From Bacteroidales bacterium (GTDB taxonomy: Bacteria; Bacteroidota; Bacteroidia; Bacteroidales; Muribaculaceae), in contig SFNM01000001.1 of assembly GCA_004552725.1 (NCBI GenBank), positions 1 to 64,000 on the forward strand: a stretch of DNA of 64,000 nt. Direction: 5' to 3'. Below, one piece after another: positions 27,470 through 36,355 of the stretch (its first letter is position 1; each line of letters opens with the position of its first letter). The position numbers and the translations under genes are program-made. The notes below the pieces were generated by a model, which worked only from the letters and a program-made list of their open reading frames with translations, did no database searches and was not told where the DNA came from.

Positions 27470-28011
27470 CAATCTTCTTTAAGTATATAAATATCATTGA
27501 GGTTGCGGCCTTTCTTGTTGATATCAAGGCCGAAGCCGATAATAAACTTCTTGGGGATGGAGAAGCCCACATAGTCGGGAGTCACCGGCTTCACCAGGGC
27601 TTCAGGTTTAAACAGCAAAGTAGCAATCTTGATTTCAGAGGGTCGACCTTCGTTGAGATGGTCGATAAGGTTCTGGATAGTGTTGCCCGTGTCGACGATG
27701 TCCTCCACGATAATCACCGTGCGCCCCTCGATTTTGTCGGTCAAACCAAGCACTTGCTTCACCTTGCCGGTGGTGGAAGTGCCCTCGTAACTCTGCACAC
27801 GAATGAAAGCAATTTCAGCATCTAATTCCTCGCAAGCGCGAAAAAGGTCGGAGGCGAAGGGGAAAGCGCCGTTGAGCACACACACAAACAGCGGCGATTT
27901 GCCCTGACAATCGCGCACAATCTCCTTGCCCAACTCGGCTATACGGGCTTCGATAGTGGCGTGCGAGATATACGGTTCGAAGGTCATACCTTCGTAAGTA
28001 ACTTGTTTCAT
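27469..28011 (-). CDS. hpt: Hypoxanthine phosphoribosyltransferase
   Basis: A 180-residue purine salvage enzyme. The PRPP motif is VIIVEDIVDTGNTI near residue 100, with FVCVLNGAFPFASDL near 45 and a C-terminal DYVGFSIPKKFIIGFGLD. Start MKQVTYEGM at 28011. A longer frame to 28107 covers the promoter and is rejected. It is coupled to adk. Confidence 0.94.
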   Translation of the reverse strand: MKQVTYEGMTFEPYISHATIEARIAELGKEIVRDCQGKSPLFVCVLNGAFPFASDLFRACEELDAEIAFIRVQSYEGTSTTGKVKQVLGLTDKIEGRTVIIVEDIVDTGNTIQNLIDHLNEGRPSEIKIATLLFKPEALVKPVTPDYVGFSIPKKFIIGFGLDINKKGRNLNDIYILKED

Positions 28012-28034
28012 CTTATCGAAAGAAAAAATTTTCG

Positions 28035-28042
28035 CAAAGGTA
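28035..28042 (-). promoter_or_regulatory. Promoter -7 element for hpt-adk
   Basis: Minus strand TACCTTTG, about 25 nt upstream of the hpt ATG. No clear -33 element at the normal spacing. Confidence 0.6.
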
Positions 28043-28093
28043 AGAATTTTTTGCGAGAAAACCGTAAAAAATTCTAATAAAAATCCTAAAAAG

Positions 28094-28124
28094 CAAAAGC
28101 CCCCCATCCGCAGCGGGGAGGCTA
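28094..28124 (-). terminator. Terminator after the EEP-family gene
   Basis: On the minus strand a G/C hairpin AGCC-CCCC/GGGG-GGCT with one bulged base is followed by TTTTGCTTTTT. It overlaps the stop codon at 28122. Confidence 0.65.
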
Positions 28125-29288
28125 CTCGATGGCGAAGGTGGTGAGCACGGGCAAGTGGTCCGACGCCCGCGACCCGCCGATGCGCATGCTAAGCGGCTTG
28201 AGGCGGCCGCGATAGAGCACGTGGTCGATGCGGAAATAGAAGCGGTCGACGTAGTAGGTGATAGCCGGTCCGAAAGCCACCTCGCTGTAGACCTGACGCA
28301 TACCGGCGTCGGCGAGCCGGTGGAGGGTGTAGCAACCCGGCACGTCGTTGAAATCGCCCGCCACGATGGCGGTTTCGCCGCCGAATTTGTGCAAGTAATT
28401 CACGATACGCTCGGCCTCGGCTGCACGGCGCTCGGCAGCGCGTTGTATCTTGCTAAGCAAGCGCGAGCGCACCAGCCCCATGCCGCTGCGCAGGTCGATG
28501 GTGTCGTTGTTGGCCGAAGTAAGGTCTTGATACAGACTCTTGTCGCTGTGAGTGAGGCTATAGCATTGTAGGTGGACATTCACCAAGGCCACCTGCACCC
28601 CCTCGATGGTGAGGTGAGCCACCCCAATCATGCTGCGCTTGGAGGCGGTGCCGGTATGCACCGCTTCCGCCGGGTATTTCGACATAATCATCTGGGTATA
28701 GCCGTTCATCATGATGTAGGGATAGCGCCGATACAGGCTGTCGATTTGGCTCTGCGCTATCACCGTGTTCTTGATCGGCTTCTCCACCAGCGGTGCGGCC
28801 TCTTGGATGCACACCACGTCGGCATCGGCCTGCAGTATGTAACTGATGGCCGGATTGCAGCCATCGGGGTATTCGCCCGATTGGCTGGTGAAATTCTCCA
28901 CGTTGAAACTAAGCAAAGTGAATGTGGGCGAGCCCTCCTTAGCCGAAGGCTCGCACACATGGAGCGGAGCGAAATCGAGGATGGCGTGGAAGCATACCGC
29001 CACAGCCAAGCCGCACACCACCAGCGCTTTGCGACACCAAAGCGCGTCGAGAATTATCATCAACAACAAAAACAGCAACCACCCGGGGAAGAGCATCACC
29101 ATCACGCACGCACCGGGGTAGACCGTCGGATGGCCGTGCCCGCCAAACGACGACACCACCATGCCCAGCAGCGCCACGAAACTAAGCGTCATCAGCGCCG
29201 CGCGGTAGGTGCGCCGCCATGCGCGTCGTCCCCGCCCCATCTGCGTTTGCGTTTTGGTTTGCGTTTGCGTTTTAGTTGCCATATTCAT
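28122..29288 (-). CDS. Membrane-anchored endonuclease/exonuclease/phosphatase-family protein
   Basis: A 388-residue protein with a basic Thr/Gln-rich N-terminus, three hydrophobic segments (about residues 30-115) and a C-terminal EEP domain. Motifs include LLSFNVENF near 140, VVCIQEAAP near 175, AGDFNDVP near 300 and a final RASDHLPV, the metal and catalytic sites of this fold. Bacteroidales often encode such a protein next to rhomboids. The substrate (nucleic acid or phospho-ester) cannot be told. The start overlaps the rhomboid stop as ATGA. Confidence 0.88.
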   Translation of the reverse strand: MNMATKTQTQTKTQTQMGRGRRAWRRTYRAALMTLSFVALLGMVVSSFGGHGHPTVYPGACVMVMLFPGWLLFLLLMIILDALWCRKALVVCGLAVAVCFHAILDFAPLHVCEPSAKEGSPTFTLLSFNVENFTSQSGEYPDGCNPAISYILQADADVVCIQEAAPLVEKPIKNTVIAQSQIDSLYRRYPYIMMNGYTQMIMSKYPAEAVHTGTASKRSMIGVAHLTIEGVQVALVNVHLQCYSLTHSDKSLYQDLTSANNDTIDLRSGMGLVRSRLLSKIQRAAERRAAEAERIVNYLHKFGGETAIVAGDFNDVPGCYTLHRLADAGMRQVYSEVAFGPAITYYVDRFYFRIDHVLYRGRLKPLSMRIGGSRASDHLPVLTTFAIE

Positions 29289-29941
29289 TTTTGGTTTGAC
29301 ATACTAAATAACTGCTTGCGTTCGGCTTCGGTAAGCGAGCCGTAGCCGCTACGTTCCACCTTCGCTATCAACGCATCGACGGTGCACTTCCTACGAGTGC
29401 ACCATCCGATGCCCACGCCCACGGCGATGCCGCTCAAGTGGGCCACATCGCCCCCGGGATTGGGCCCGAACGCGATGCACAGCACGATTAACGCCACGGC
29501 GGCAAGCGCCAGCGTGCGTACCGACACTTTCACCTTCATCAGAGCCAAGCGGGTGCGCTCTCCGCGCATCAGCGCCATCGCCCCGAGGGTGAGCACCGCC
29601 GCCGACGCTCCGGCAAGCGTCATAGCCTTGCCGGCCAACGCGCTGATGAGCACGAACGACGCTCCGCCGGCCACGGCACCCGCCAAGTAGGCCGCAAGCA
29701 CCGTCAATCTACGGTAGTGCCGCTCCAAGCGGCGCCCAATCATCAGCAGCGCGAACATATTCACCGCAAAATGCATCGTAGCATCGTGGGTGAAGGCGTA
29801 GGTGAGCAATGTCCACCATCGCTCGGGCCATTGCGCACTATCAAGCGCAGTGGGCAGGGCGATGCCACCGCTTATCAAGGCATAAACCGCAGTGTTTATG
29901 CCTACCAGAGTGTATGTGGAGTATGCGGGCTTGTGCGCCAT
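29285..29941 (-). CDS. Rhomboid-family intramembrane serine protease (second copy)
   Basis: A 218-residue, six-helix rhomboid. The catalytic Ser is in LAGASAAVLTLG, the partner His in GGDVAHLSGIAVG, and HFAVNMFALLMIG is the second transmembrane signature. The start at 29941 shares its A with the TGA stop of the upstream rhomboid (TGATG), so the longer frame to 30103 is not used. It lies downstream of a closely related gene and upstream of an EEP-family gene. Confidence 0.88.
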   Translation of the reverse strand: MAHKPAYSTYTLVGINTAVYALISGGIALPTALDSAQWPERWWTLLTYAFTHDATMHFAVNMFALLMIGRRLERHYRRLTVLAAYLAGAVAGGASFVLISALAGKAMTLAGASAAVLTLGAMALMRGERTRLALMKVKVSVRTLALAAVALIVLCIAFGPNPGGDVAHLSGIAVGVGIGWCTRRKCTVDALIAKVERSGYGSLTEAERKQLFSMSNQK

Positions 29942-30681
29942 CAGAAGAACCATCCATTGCGGAAAACGCCCTTGCGTTTCCACCATATAATCAGAATGAT
30001 GCCGCCAATCATGCCGCCCAAGTGCGCGAAGTGAGCCACGTTGTCGGCCACACCGCCCAAGCCTTGCACCAATTCCAACACACCGTAGCCGATTACAAGC
30101 CATTTGGCTTTCACCGGATAGGGAATGAAGAAAATATATACAGGTGCGTTGGGGAACAGCATGCCGAACGCCAACAGCACGCCGTAGATGGCGCCCGAAG
30201 CGCCCACCATCGTGCCGTTAATCAGCGCGTTCAGTTCGCCGATGTCGCCCACATAGTTGTAGCCGGTGCGTATCAACTCCCAGCCCTGCTCCTCGAGCAG
30301 AGCCACATCCGCCGGTGTCATGCCCAGCATGTTCACATAGTGGTTGATTGCCACGGCGTAGGCACCCATCTGCACCAACGCGGCCACCAAGCCGCAGGTG
30401 ATATAGTAGCCCAAGAAGCGAGCGCTGCCCATCGAGCGCTCGATGACGCCACCGAACATTACCAAAGCGAACATGTTGAAGAACAAGTGGGTGAGTCCGC
30501 CATGGAGAAACATGTGAGTGAACAGTTGCGCCGGATTAAAGCCCGGCGAACTGATATAGTGCAAGCCCAGCAGACGCGAGAACGTGTCGTCGATACTCGG
30601 CGATATGGCCATTACAAGCCATATCAACCCATTCACTATCAATAGATTTTTTATTACCGGAGGAAGAGGTGGAAATCGCAT
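29941..30681 (-). CDS. Rhomboid-family intramembrane serine protease (first copy)
   Basis: A 246-residue rhomboid with HLFFNMFALVMFG, the active-site GASGAIYGVL and AHLGGMIGG. Six hydrophobic segments are visible. Its stop overlaps the next rhomboid start. A promoter (TTTG-N20-TATCTTTG) lies at 30709-30740. Confidence 0.92.
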   Translation of the reverse strand: MRFPPLPPVIKNLLIVNGLIWLVMAISPSIDDTFSRLLGLHYISSPGFNPAQLFTHMFLHGGLTHLFFNMFALVMFGGVIERSMGSARFLGYYITCGLVAALVQMGAYAVAINHYVNMLGMTPADVALLEEQGWELIRTGYNYVGDIGELNALINGTMVGASGAIYGVLLAFGMLFPNAPVYIFFIPYPVKAKWLVIGYGVLELVQGLGGVADNVAHFAHLGGMIGGIILIIWWKRKGVFRNGWFF

Positions 30682-30708
30682 TGCTTTCTATAATTTGTTT
30701 TCAGACCG

Positions 30709-30740
30709 CAAAGATACGAAAAATCCACCAACACCGCAAA
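30709..30740 (-). promoter_or_regulatory. Promoter of the rhomboid unit, inside the amylase terminator
   Basis: Minus strand: TTTG at 30740-30737, a 20-nt spacer and TATCTTTG at 30716-30709. The -33 box lies in the terminator hairpin of the amylase gene. Confidence 0.75.
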
Positions 30741-30764
30741 TCAAAATTGCGGGGTTGGTGGATT
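30722..30764 (-). terminator. Amylase gene terminator
   Basis: An 18-bp stem AATCCACCAACaCCGCAA with one mismatch (30722-30739 with 30747-30764), loop ATCAAAA, followed on the minus strand by TTTTTCG. Confidence 0.85.
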
Positions 30765-30785
30765 GTACTTACCTATATCTTCCGA

Positions 30786-33533
30786 TTATTTCACAGACAC
30801 TTTGAACGAGCGACCATCTACGCGTACCACGTAGATGCCTGCTTGCAGGTTGTCGAGCGATACGGCTCGACCATCGAGGGTGTAAGCCGATGCAGCGGTG
30901 TAGTCGCCCAAGATGTCGATGCAGCCTTCGCCGCCCACTACGATGAAGTCATCACCTTGATTATCGGTGGTGATGTCTTCCACGCCTGCCACATTGGTGG
31001 TGGCGAACACGGCGAACGAGTTGGGTTCGACCGATACCGACACGGTGCCGGAGCCGTTCAAAGTCGGCTCGGTTTTGTATGTGGCGCAAATAAGTTGCGA
31101 GTTCGATGCCGACAGGTACGAAGTCGATGCAGTCACCGATATGGCGCTGCCGGAAGTGTTGGAGTTGATGAAAGCCACCACTTCCTTGTTGCCGTTGCGG
31201 ATGATGATGGTGCGCGGTTTGCTCATCGAGCCTTCCATGCCGGAGGGAATGAACTGCACGCCCGAGCCCCACAGGTCGGGGTTGTCTTTACGCAGCGAGA
31301 TGAGGGCGCGGAACACGTCGTGGAGTGCTTCGTAGGTAGCATCCTCCATGCGCGACCAAATCACCTTCTTGGGGTCGGTGTTGTTGCCCGACGAGTTCTT
31401 TGTGCTTTGGTCAGCAGCGAGTTCGCCGAATTGCCAAATCATTTTCGGACCGGGGATGAGCAGCAGTTGGGCGGCCATCGAGCCGATACGACGGCACTTG
31501 TTGGCCTTCGACTTGATGGCTGTGGTGGCGTTGGCGGTAATCTTGTAGCCGGTGCGTTCTTCGTCGTGGCTTTCAGCGTAGGCGATGATAGAGCCGGCGG
31601 GACGACCGTAAGAGTCCCACATCTGGCTCATCTTGCCGCCTTGGGTGTCTTCGTCGTAGCCCATAGCGAATTGAGCGCAGTTGTGCGAGAAATTAGCCCA
31701 GCAGAGTTGGCCGTCGTTGGCCATCTCGGTCTCTTCTTGAGCGCCGGCGAGGTTTTCGTTGATGTGGATACCGTTAGCCTTCACGGATTTAATAAAGGAG
31801 TGAAGGCGCTTGGTGTTGGTCACGCGCGAGGAGTTGTAGCCGTCGGTGCCGCCACCGTAGGAGTTGTTCGAGCCCAGACCTTTCACCAAGTCGAAGCGGA
31901 AACCGTCCACATTGTAAGCAGTCATCCAATATTTGATAGCATCTTCCCATTGTTGCCATACCAGAGCGTTGTCTTGGTTCCAGTCGTTGAGCACGCTGTA
32001 GGCGTGGGGAGCAGTCTTATTGTAGAAGGGGTTGGATTCGATGGGATACATCTGATACCAAGGATGGAGACCATCGCTTTGGTTGAACACGATGTCGAGG
32101 ATAACGGCGATGCCGTTTTGGTGACAGATTTCGATGAAATCTTTGTAATCTTTGGGCGAACCGTAGGCCTTATCGGGAGCCATGTAGAAGTTGGTGTTGT
32201 AGCCCCACGAATTATTGCCGTTGAACTCCATGATAGGCATGAGTTCTACGGCGTTGACGCCTAAGTCGACCAAATACGGGATTTTTTCGATAGCCTGACG
32301 GATGGTGCCGTTACCTTCGGCAGCATCCACAGTGCCGGTGAAGTCGCGCAGCAACAATTCGTAGATGATGAGGTTGTCGTGAGCGGGGATGGTGAAGTTG
32401 GAGAACTTATAATCGTCCAAATTGCCCTGGTAAACGGCCAGCATGGTGTTGTCGAAGCGGTCGTAGGGATACTGCGGGCAGTCGGGCCATACGGTCTTGT
32501 CCAGATACTTGTCGCTATAGCAGTCGAGCACCAGGTGAGCGTAGGGGTCGGCCACCTTGGTAGTGCCGTCCACGATGTAGAAATAGGGATAAGCGGTGGT
32601 ATTGTCCAAGCCCGATACGGTAATCCAGAAATAGCGATTACCGTTATAGTCTTGGTACGACATCACGTTCTCATTGCGCACCTCATAGTTGTCCCACGAA
32701 GGCACGAGGATAACGGTCTTCTTATTCGGCGCAGCCAAGCAGAAGGTCACGGTGCCGTCAGCGTTCTTCACGGCGCCCATTTTGGGGGTGCCGCCTGGGT
32801 AGTTGGCCTGCTTCGAGGCTTCAGGCACGGTCACTTTGAATTGCTTGGTGACGGTTTGGCCGGAAGTCGACTTAGCAGTAGCGGTGAAGGTGTAAGCACC
32901 GAGGGCGGAGAACTTGTAGGTGTGCTTGAGTTCGTTGGCCGATGCTTGGTGAGCCAGTTGAGTGCCGTTCACATCGAGGGTGAGGTCGGCATTTTCGCTA
33001 CAAGCCACGGTGAGGGTGATAGACTCGCCCACCGAGGCGATGCCTTCGTTGTTCGACGACACCAGTGCTACGTTAAAGCCGTCGGGGTGCACATCGATGA
33101 AGATGTCGCCGCCGGCCGCGGTCTTACCCTCTTTGCTACCGGTTGCATCGCGGAATACCATAGCGATGCGTTCCACAGTTTCGCCGTCGGCGATGCCGAA
33201 GTAGGATTTTAAGTCGCCGATGTTGAGGGTGTAAGTGTTGGCGCTCACGTATGTGAGTTTGTACTTAGCGGAGTTATCGAGCCACTTGGGAGCGTACTTC
33301 CAGTCGGAAGCGCCGGTAGAGTTGCTGGTAATCAGGCCGATGTGAGCGTAGATAGCTGTAGATGAGGAAAGGTTTGCCAGCGCCTTATTCGATTCATCTG
33401 CATTAGGATGATAAGTGAGCACGATGTTCTGACTGCTTTGAGTCAGCAAAGGCGGGTTTGAGGTCACGATTTGTGCATACGAGCACAAAATCGAAGCCAC
33501 AAACATCGAAAGAAATAGTAAAGATTTTTTCAT
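30786..33533 (-). CDS. Secreted GH13 alpha-amylase-family enzyme with T9SS-like C-terminus
   Basis: A 915-residue secreted glycoside hydrolase. Signal peptide MKKSLLFLSMFVASILCSYA. Beta-rich N-terminal domains lead to an isoamylase-type E-set domain near 250-340. The GH13 barrel has region I DIVFNQS, region II GFRFDLVKG with the nucleophile Asp, region III ENLAGA with the acid Glu, and region IV AESHDEERTG. The C-terminus (TLDGRAVSLDNLQAGIYVVRV, then KVSVK) looks like a type IX secretion sorting domain. This fits degradation of starch-like glucans outside the cell. It has its own promoter and terminator. Substrate detail is not settled. Confidence 0.92.
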   Translation of the reverse strand: MKKSLLFLSMFVASILCSYAQIVTSNPPLLTQSSQNIVLTYHPNADESNKALANLSSSTAIYAHIGLITSNSTGASDWKYAPKWLDNSAKYKLTYVSANTYTLNIGDLKSYFGIADGETVERIAMVFRDATGSKEGKTAAGGDIFIDVHPDGFNVALVSSNNEGIASVGESITLTVACSENADLTLDVNGTQLAHQASANELKHTYKFSALGAYTFTATAKSTSGQTVTKQFKVTVPEASKQANYPGGTPKMGAVKNADGTVTFCLAAPNKKTVILVPSWDNYEVRNENVMSYQDYNGNRYFWITVSGLDNTTAYPYFYIVDGTTKVADPYAHLVLDCYSDKYLDKTVWPDCPQYPYDRFDNTMLAVYQGNLDDYKFSNFTIPAHDNLIIYELLLRDFTGTVDAAEGNGTIRQAIEKIPYLVDLGVNAVELMPIMEFNGNNSWGYNTNFYMAPDKAYGSPKDYKDFIEICHQNGIAVILDIVFNQSDGLHPWYQMYPIESNPFYNKTAPHAYSVLNDWNQDNALVWQQWEDAIKYWMTAYNVDGFRFDLVKGLGSNNSYGGGTDGYNSSRVTNTKRLHSFIKSVKANGIHINENLAGAQEETEMANDGQLCWANFSHNCAQFAMGYDEDTQGGKMSQMWDSYGRPAGSIIAYAESHDEERTGYKITANATTAIKSKANKCRRIGSMAAQLLLIPGPKMIWQFGELAADQSTKNSSGNNTDPKKVIWSRMEDATYEALHDVFRALISLRKDNPDLWGSGVQFIPSGMEGSMSKPRTIIIRNGNKEVVAFINSNTSGSAISVTASTSYLSASNSQLICATYKTEPTLNGSGTVSVSVEPNSFAVFATTNVAGVEDITTDNQGDDFIVVGGEGCIDILGDYTAASAYTLDGRAVSLDNLQAGIYVVRVDGRSFKVSVK

Positions 33534-33598
33534 GATGTATAGTTAAGTATAATAGTTGCAGTGCACTTGGTATAGATTGGTCCAAATATCTACGAGTG

Positions 33599-33629
33599 CA
33601 AATTTAGCCATTATTTTGCAAACCACAAA
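33599..33629 (-). promoter_or_regulatory. Amylase gene promoter
   Basis: Minus strand: TTTTG with TTG at 33628-33626, a 19-nt spacer and TAAATTTG at 33606-33599. The leader is about 60 nt. Confidence 0.75.
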
Positions 33630-33672
33630 AAAATCGCCCCAAAAAACTTCCTTCCGGCTGAATATGCACTCT

Positions 33673-33996
33673 TCAAGTGAGTGCGATATTCATCTTGCCA
33701 CAAGTGAGCGTTACCGCCATACCTAACGCATTAAAAGCGCGAATTACAGTACTGAACGTGGGGTTACTGCCACGTTCAATCCTACTGACTTGAGCCTTTT
33801 TTACCCCCATCCGTTGAGCCAACTCGTCTTGCGTCATATCTCGTTCTTTTCGCGCGGCACGTATGGCTTCACCGATGTGATACGATTGAATAGCCTCGCG
33901 TACATCAGCCTCAAACGCATCGCGTCGTGCGGTTCCGACTTTACCCAAATACTTATCTTCGAGTTCTTCAATTGTGACGTAGTCCATTTGTGCCAT
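33673..33996 (-). CDS. XRE-family antitoxin (HigA-like)
   Basis: A 107-residue protein with a helix-turn-helix in residues about 42-95 (RKERDMTQDELAQRMGVKKAQVSRIERG), preceded by a short helical N-terminus. It lies 3 nt after the toxin gene. The toxin-first order and the HTH in the second gene fit HigBA-type type II toxin-antitoxin modules. It should bind the toxin and repress the shared promoter. Confidence 0.9.
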   Translation of the reverse strand: MAQMDYVTIEELEDKYLGKVGTARRDAFEADVREAIQSYHIGEAIRAARKERDMTQDELAQRMGVKKAQVSRIERGSNPTFSTVIRAFNALGMAVTLTCGKMNIALT

Positions 33997-33999
33997 AGT

Positions 34000-34341
34000 C
34001 TATTGATTTTTAGAGTTAAACCATTCTTTACGGATTGCCTTCGCTTTGTCCTTCTCGCGCTGCGGCGTCTTTTGCGACTTCTTGATAATGCCGTGGGTGG
34101 CAATTACCAGAGTTTCGCCGTCTGTATCCCAAAAGGCGAACAATCGATATGCAATACCTTGCCATAAAGTGCGAAACCCCCAAATATCTTCATCGAGTTT
34201 CTTAAACAAGTCTTTGTCTTGCACACCATACCGCACTTTGCGAATATTGTACAGCACTTTCTCTCTAACTTTGTCAGGAAGCGCATCAAGAAATACTTGA
34301 GCATCCCTTAAAGCAATGAGTTTGAAAAGAGGCCTATCCAT
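34000..34341 (-). CDS. RelE/HigB-superfamily toxin
   Basis: A 113-residue protein of the phage-derived Gp49-like/HigB group. It has DKVREKVLYNIRKVRYG, then DIWGFRTLWQGIAYRLFAFWD and a basic tail (KSQKTPQREKDKAKAIR). Such toxins cut mRNA on the ribosome. The pair lies at the left edge of the prophage and may be host cargo or an addiction module of the element. Confidence 0.9.
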   Translation of the reverse strand: MDRPLFKLIALRDAQVFLDALPDKVREKVLYNIRKVRYGVQDKDLFKKLDEDIWGFRTLWQGIAYRLFAFWDTDGETLVIATHGIIKKSQKTPQREKDKAKAIRKEWFNSKNQ

Positions 34342-34360
34342 GTCATTTTAAATTATGTCG

Positions 34361-34391
34361 CAAAGATACAAAAAAATCTACATATATAGAT
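34361..34391 (-). promoter_or_regulatory. HigBA promoter with possible operator
   Basis: Minus strand TATCTTTG at 34368-34361. An inverted repeat ATCTA-N6-TAGAT (34376-34391) lies just upstream where the -33 box should be and is a likely antitoxin-binding site. Confidence 0.6.
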
Positions 34392-34436
34392 ACTTTTCTG
34401 CATTTTTAACAAATTATTCTCGCGCTGCAAACGAAG

Positions 34437-34589
34437 CGCACGAGAAAGCATATAAGGGCGCTTTCTCGTGCGTTAAGGATGCAACGCGCTGATTTTCAGC
34501 GGTGCTTGTGGAGTTGGAGGCTCTCGTCCGCGCGTTTTGGGCTGTTTTGCGGCGTTTTGCATTAGTACGGCTCGCCGCTGATTTTCAGC
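34437..34589. repeat. Dyads in the integrase-proximal gap (possible att/arm sites)
   Basis: The gap 34342-34719 has no gene. It holds a 13-bp stem (CGCACGAGAAAGC with its complement, 34437-34472) and two copies of the palindrome GCTGATTTTCAGC (34488-34500 and 34577-34589, 89 nt apart). They lie downstream of the integrase gene, where attachment and arm-binding sites are common. No direct att core can be shown because the right end is outside the window. Confidence 0.45.
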
Positions 34590-34719
34590 CATTTGGCCGC
34601 TTCCGAGCGAAACAGAGCGAAACACTTCGGACGGGCTGTCGTGGCCATTTTTGGGTGCTTTTTCGGGTGCCGGCTTTCAGGCACCCGAAGACGGGGCGAA
34701 ACAGCCCGCAACGGCGATG

Positions 34720-36027
34720 CTATTTTGTATCGCCGCCGAAGGTGTTGAAAAGCGCCATATTTTCAGCCTTGGCCGCATCCACAATTTTTATATAAGGCTT
34801 CATGGCTTTATAATCCGAGTGCCCCGTCCATTCCATCACCACCGCCGGGGGAATCCCCAGCCGCAGGGCAGTAACCACGAAGGTGCGCCGGCCGGCATGC
34901 GTCGAAAGTACAGCGTATTTCGGCACCACGCACTCACGGCGCAGCTGCCCGATGTAGGACACCACACGCACGGGAGCATCAAGCCCCGCCACCTTTGCGG
35001 CTTCATGCAGCGCTTCATTCATTTTCTGGTTAGAGATGACCGGGAGCGCCAAACCGCGGGGCAGAGGCGCATCGGCATATTTAGCCAGCAGCGCCAGCGC
35101 GTAGTCATTCAGTTCGATGCGCAGGCGGTCGGTGGTCTTCTTCGTTACCACCGAGATGTAAGGCGGCTTCGCATCGGCATGAACATCCACCCGCGCCAAT
35201 TTCGCCGCGTCGGAGTATCGCAAGCCGGTGAAGCAGCAGAAGCAGAACACATCGCGCACATGAGCAAGCGCCGGGCGAGCGCCGAAGTCAAAGTGAAGGA
35301 AGTGCACAAGCTCGTCCCATTCCAAAAATATCACTTCTTTGCAGTCAAGCCCTTTAAACCGCGGACGGAACACCTCGTGGGCGTTACCTTTATAGAAGCC
35401 ATTCGCGGCCGCCCAGCGCAAGAACCAGCGCAAGAACCCCACATGCTTAGCCGCGGTGGTATTCGCCAGCCCCTTTTTTTCTTGCAGGAAATTCACCCAC
35501 CGGGCGAAGTCATCTTTATCGAACTTCTCAAGGTCAAGAGCAGCGCCCCAATCCACCAGCGAGCGCCGCACGCTTCCGAACTTCATCAACGTGGCTCGCG
35601 TCCAGTTATTCGAGGCGCTCTGTTCCGCGACGAAGCGGTCGAAGGCATCGAGGAACGCCGAGCCGCTATCTTTGGGCGAGGGCTTCGAGCGCCCCGCGGC
35701 ATCGTTAAAAGCCGCCGTAAATTCAGCCACCGAGGGAGCAGCGCCGCCGACATTCGCCGCCAGCCGTTCCAACACCTCCTCGGCCAAGGTGGCTAATTTG
35801 AGCAGGGCGCGGTTAATCTCCGCCGCAGTTTGCTTATATTGATTTTTATAGCCCGGACGAACGCACCCCTTCACCGCGTCCCATTTGGCGGGGGCGCACA
35901 CATAACCGGAGCGGATGTCGCACCGCTTCCCGCCCCACGACACCCGCAGGCGGATGGGCAATTCGGCATCGGCATCGCCTCCGGCCGAGCCGCGGCGAAA
36001 GAGGGCGAATTTAAAGCTACATTTCAT
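34720..36027 (-). CDS. Tyrosine-type site-specific integrase
   Basis: A 435-residue recombinase. It has an N-terminal arm-binding domain, a SAM-like core-binding domain (about 110-215) and a catalytic domain. The first Arg lies in CCFTGLRYSDAAKL, HxxR in THAGRRTFV, the second His in WTGHSDYKAM and the Tyr in KPYIKIVD. It inserts and excises the prophage. It starts inside the end of the upstream small regulator gene. No tRNA gene is seen near its 3' end. Confidence 0.93.
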   Translation of the reverse strand: MKCSFKFALFRRGSAGGDADAELPIRLRVSWGGKRCDIRSGYVCAPAKWDAVKGCVRPGYKNQYKQTAAEINRALLKLATLAEEVLERLAANVGGAAPSVAEFTAAFNDAAGRSKPSPKDSGSAFLDAFDRFVAEQSASNNWTRATLMKFGSVRRSLVDWGAALDLEKFDKDDFARWVNFLQEKKGLANTTAAKHVGFLRWFLRWAAANGFYKGNAHEVFRPRFKGLDCKEVIFLEWDELVHFLHFDFGARPALAHVRDVFCFCCFTGLRYSDAAKLARVDVHADAKPPYISVVTKKTTDRLRIELNDYALALLAKYADAPLPRGLALPVISNQKMNEALHEAAKVAGLDAPVRVVSYIGQLRRECVVPKYAVLSTHAGRRTFVVTALRLGIPPAVVMEWTGHSDYKAMKPYIKIVDAAKAENMALFNTFGGDTK

Positions 36028-36355
36028 CGGCGGGAGTTTTAGGTGTTTTTACGTATAGCGAGCCGCGGCCACAGAGCAGCCACTCAGCGCTCACGCCGTA
36101 CTCGCGCACCAGCACCGCCAGCGCATCCAGTTCCACGGCCTTATAACGGCAGCGCGAGCCACCGACGGCCGCGTCGGCATTCACACCATAGAGCAGCCGG
36201 AGTTCACGATAACGGGGCGAAGACAGCCCGTGGGCATCGCACAAACCGCTGAGCGACGACACAGCGCCGTCGGCTACCAATTGAGTCACCGCGGCGAAGA
36301 ACCGCCGCGAAATGGCAGCGCTCACCTGCGAGGGCGCGGCAGAGTATCTGGCCAT
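36017..36355 (-). CDS. Small phage regulator-like protein
   Basis: A 112-residue protein. Helices about 10-60 look like a degenerate HTH, and the motif VSAEWLLCGRGSLYV near residue 89-103 is the form found after the HTH of Bacteroidetes phage repressors. It overlaps the next gene (integrase, 11 nt) and the gene before it. It may be an excisionase or regulator of integrase. Direct function is not known. Confidence 0.6.
   Translation of the reverse strand: MARYSAAPSQVSAAISRRFFAAVTQLVADGAVSSLSGLCDAHGLSSPRYRELRLLYGVNADAAVGGSRCRYKAVELDALAVLVREYGVSAEWLLCGRGSLYVKTPKTPADEM

Noticed and set aside
34437..34472. Hairpin as a terminator of HigBA or the integrase
   Set aside because: No T-run follows on either strand.
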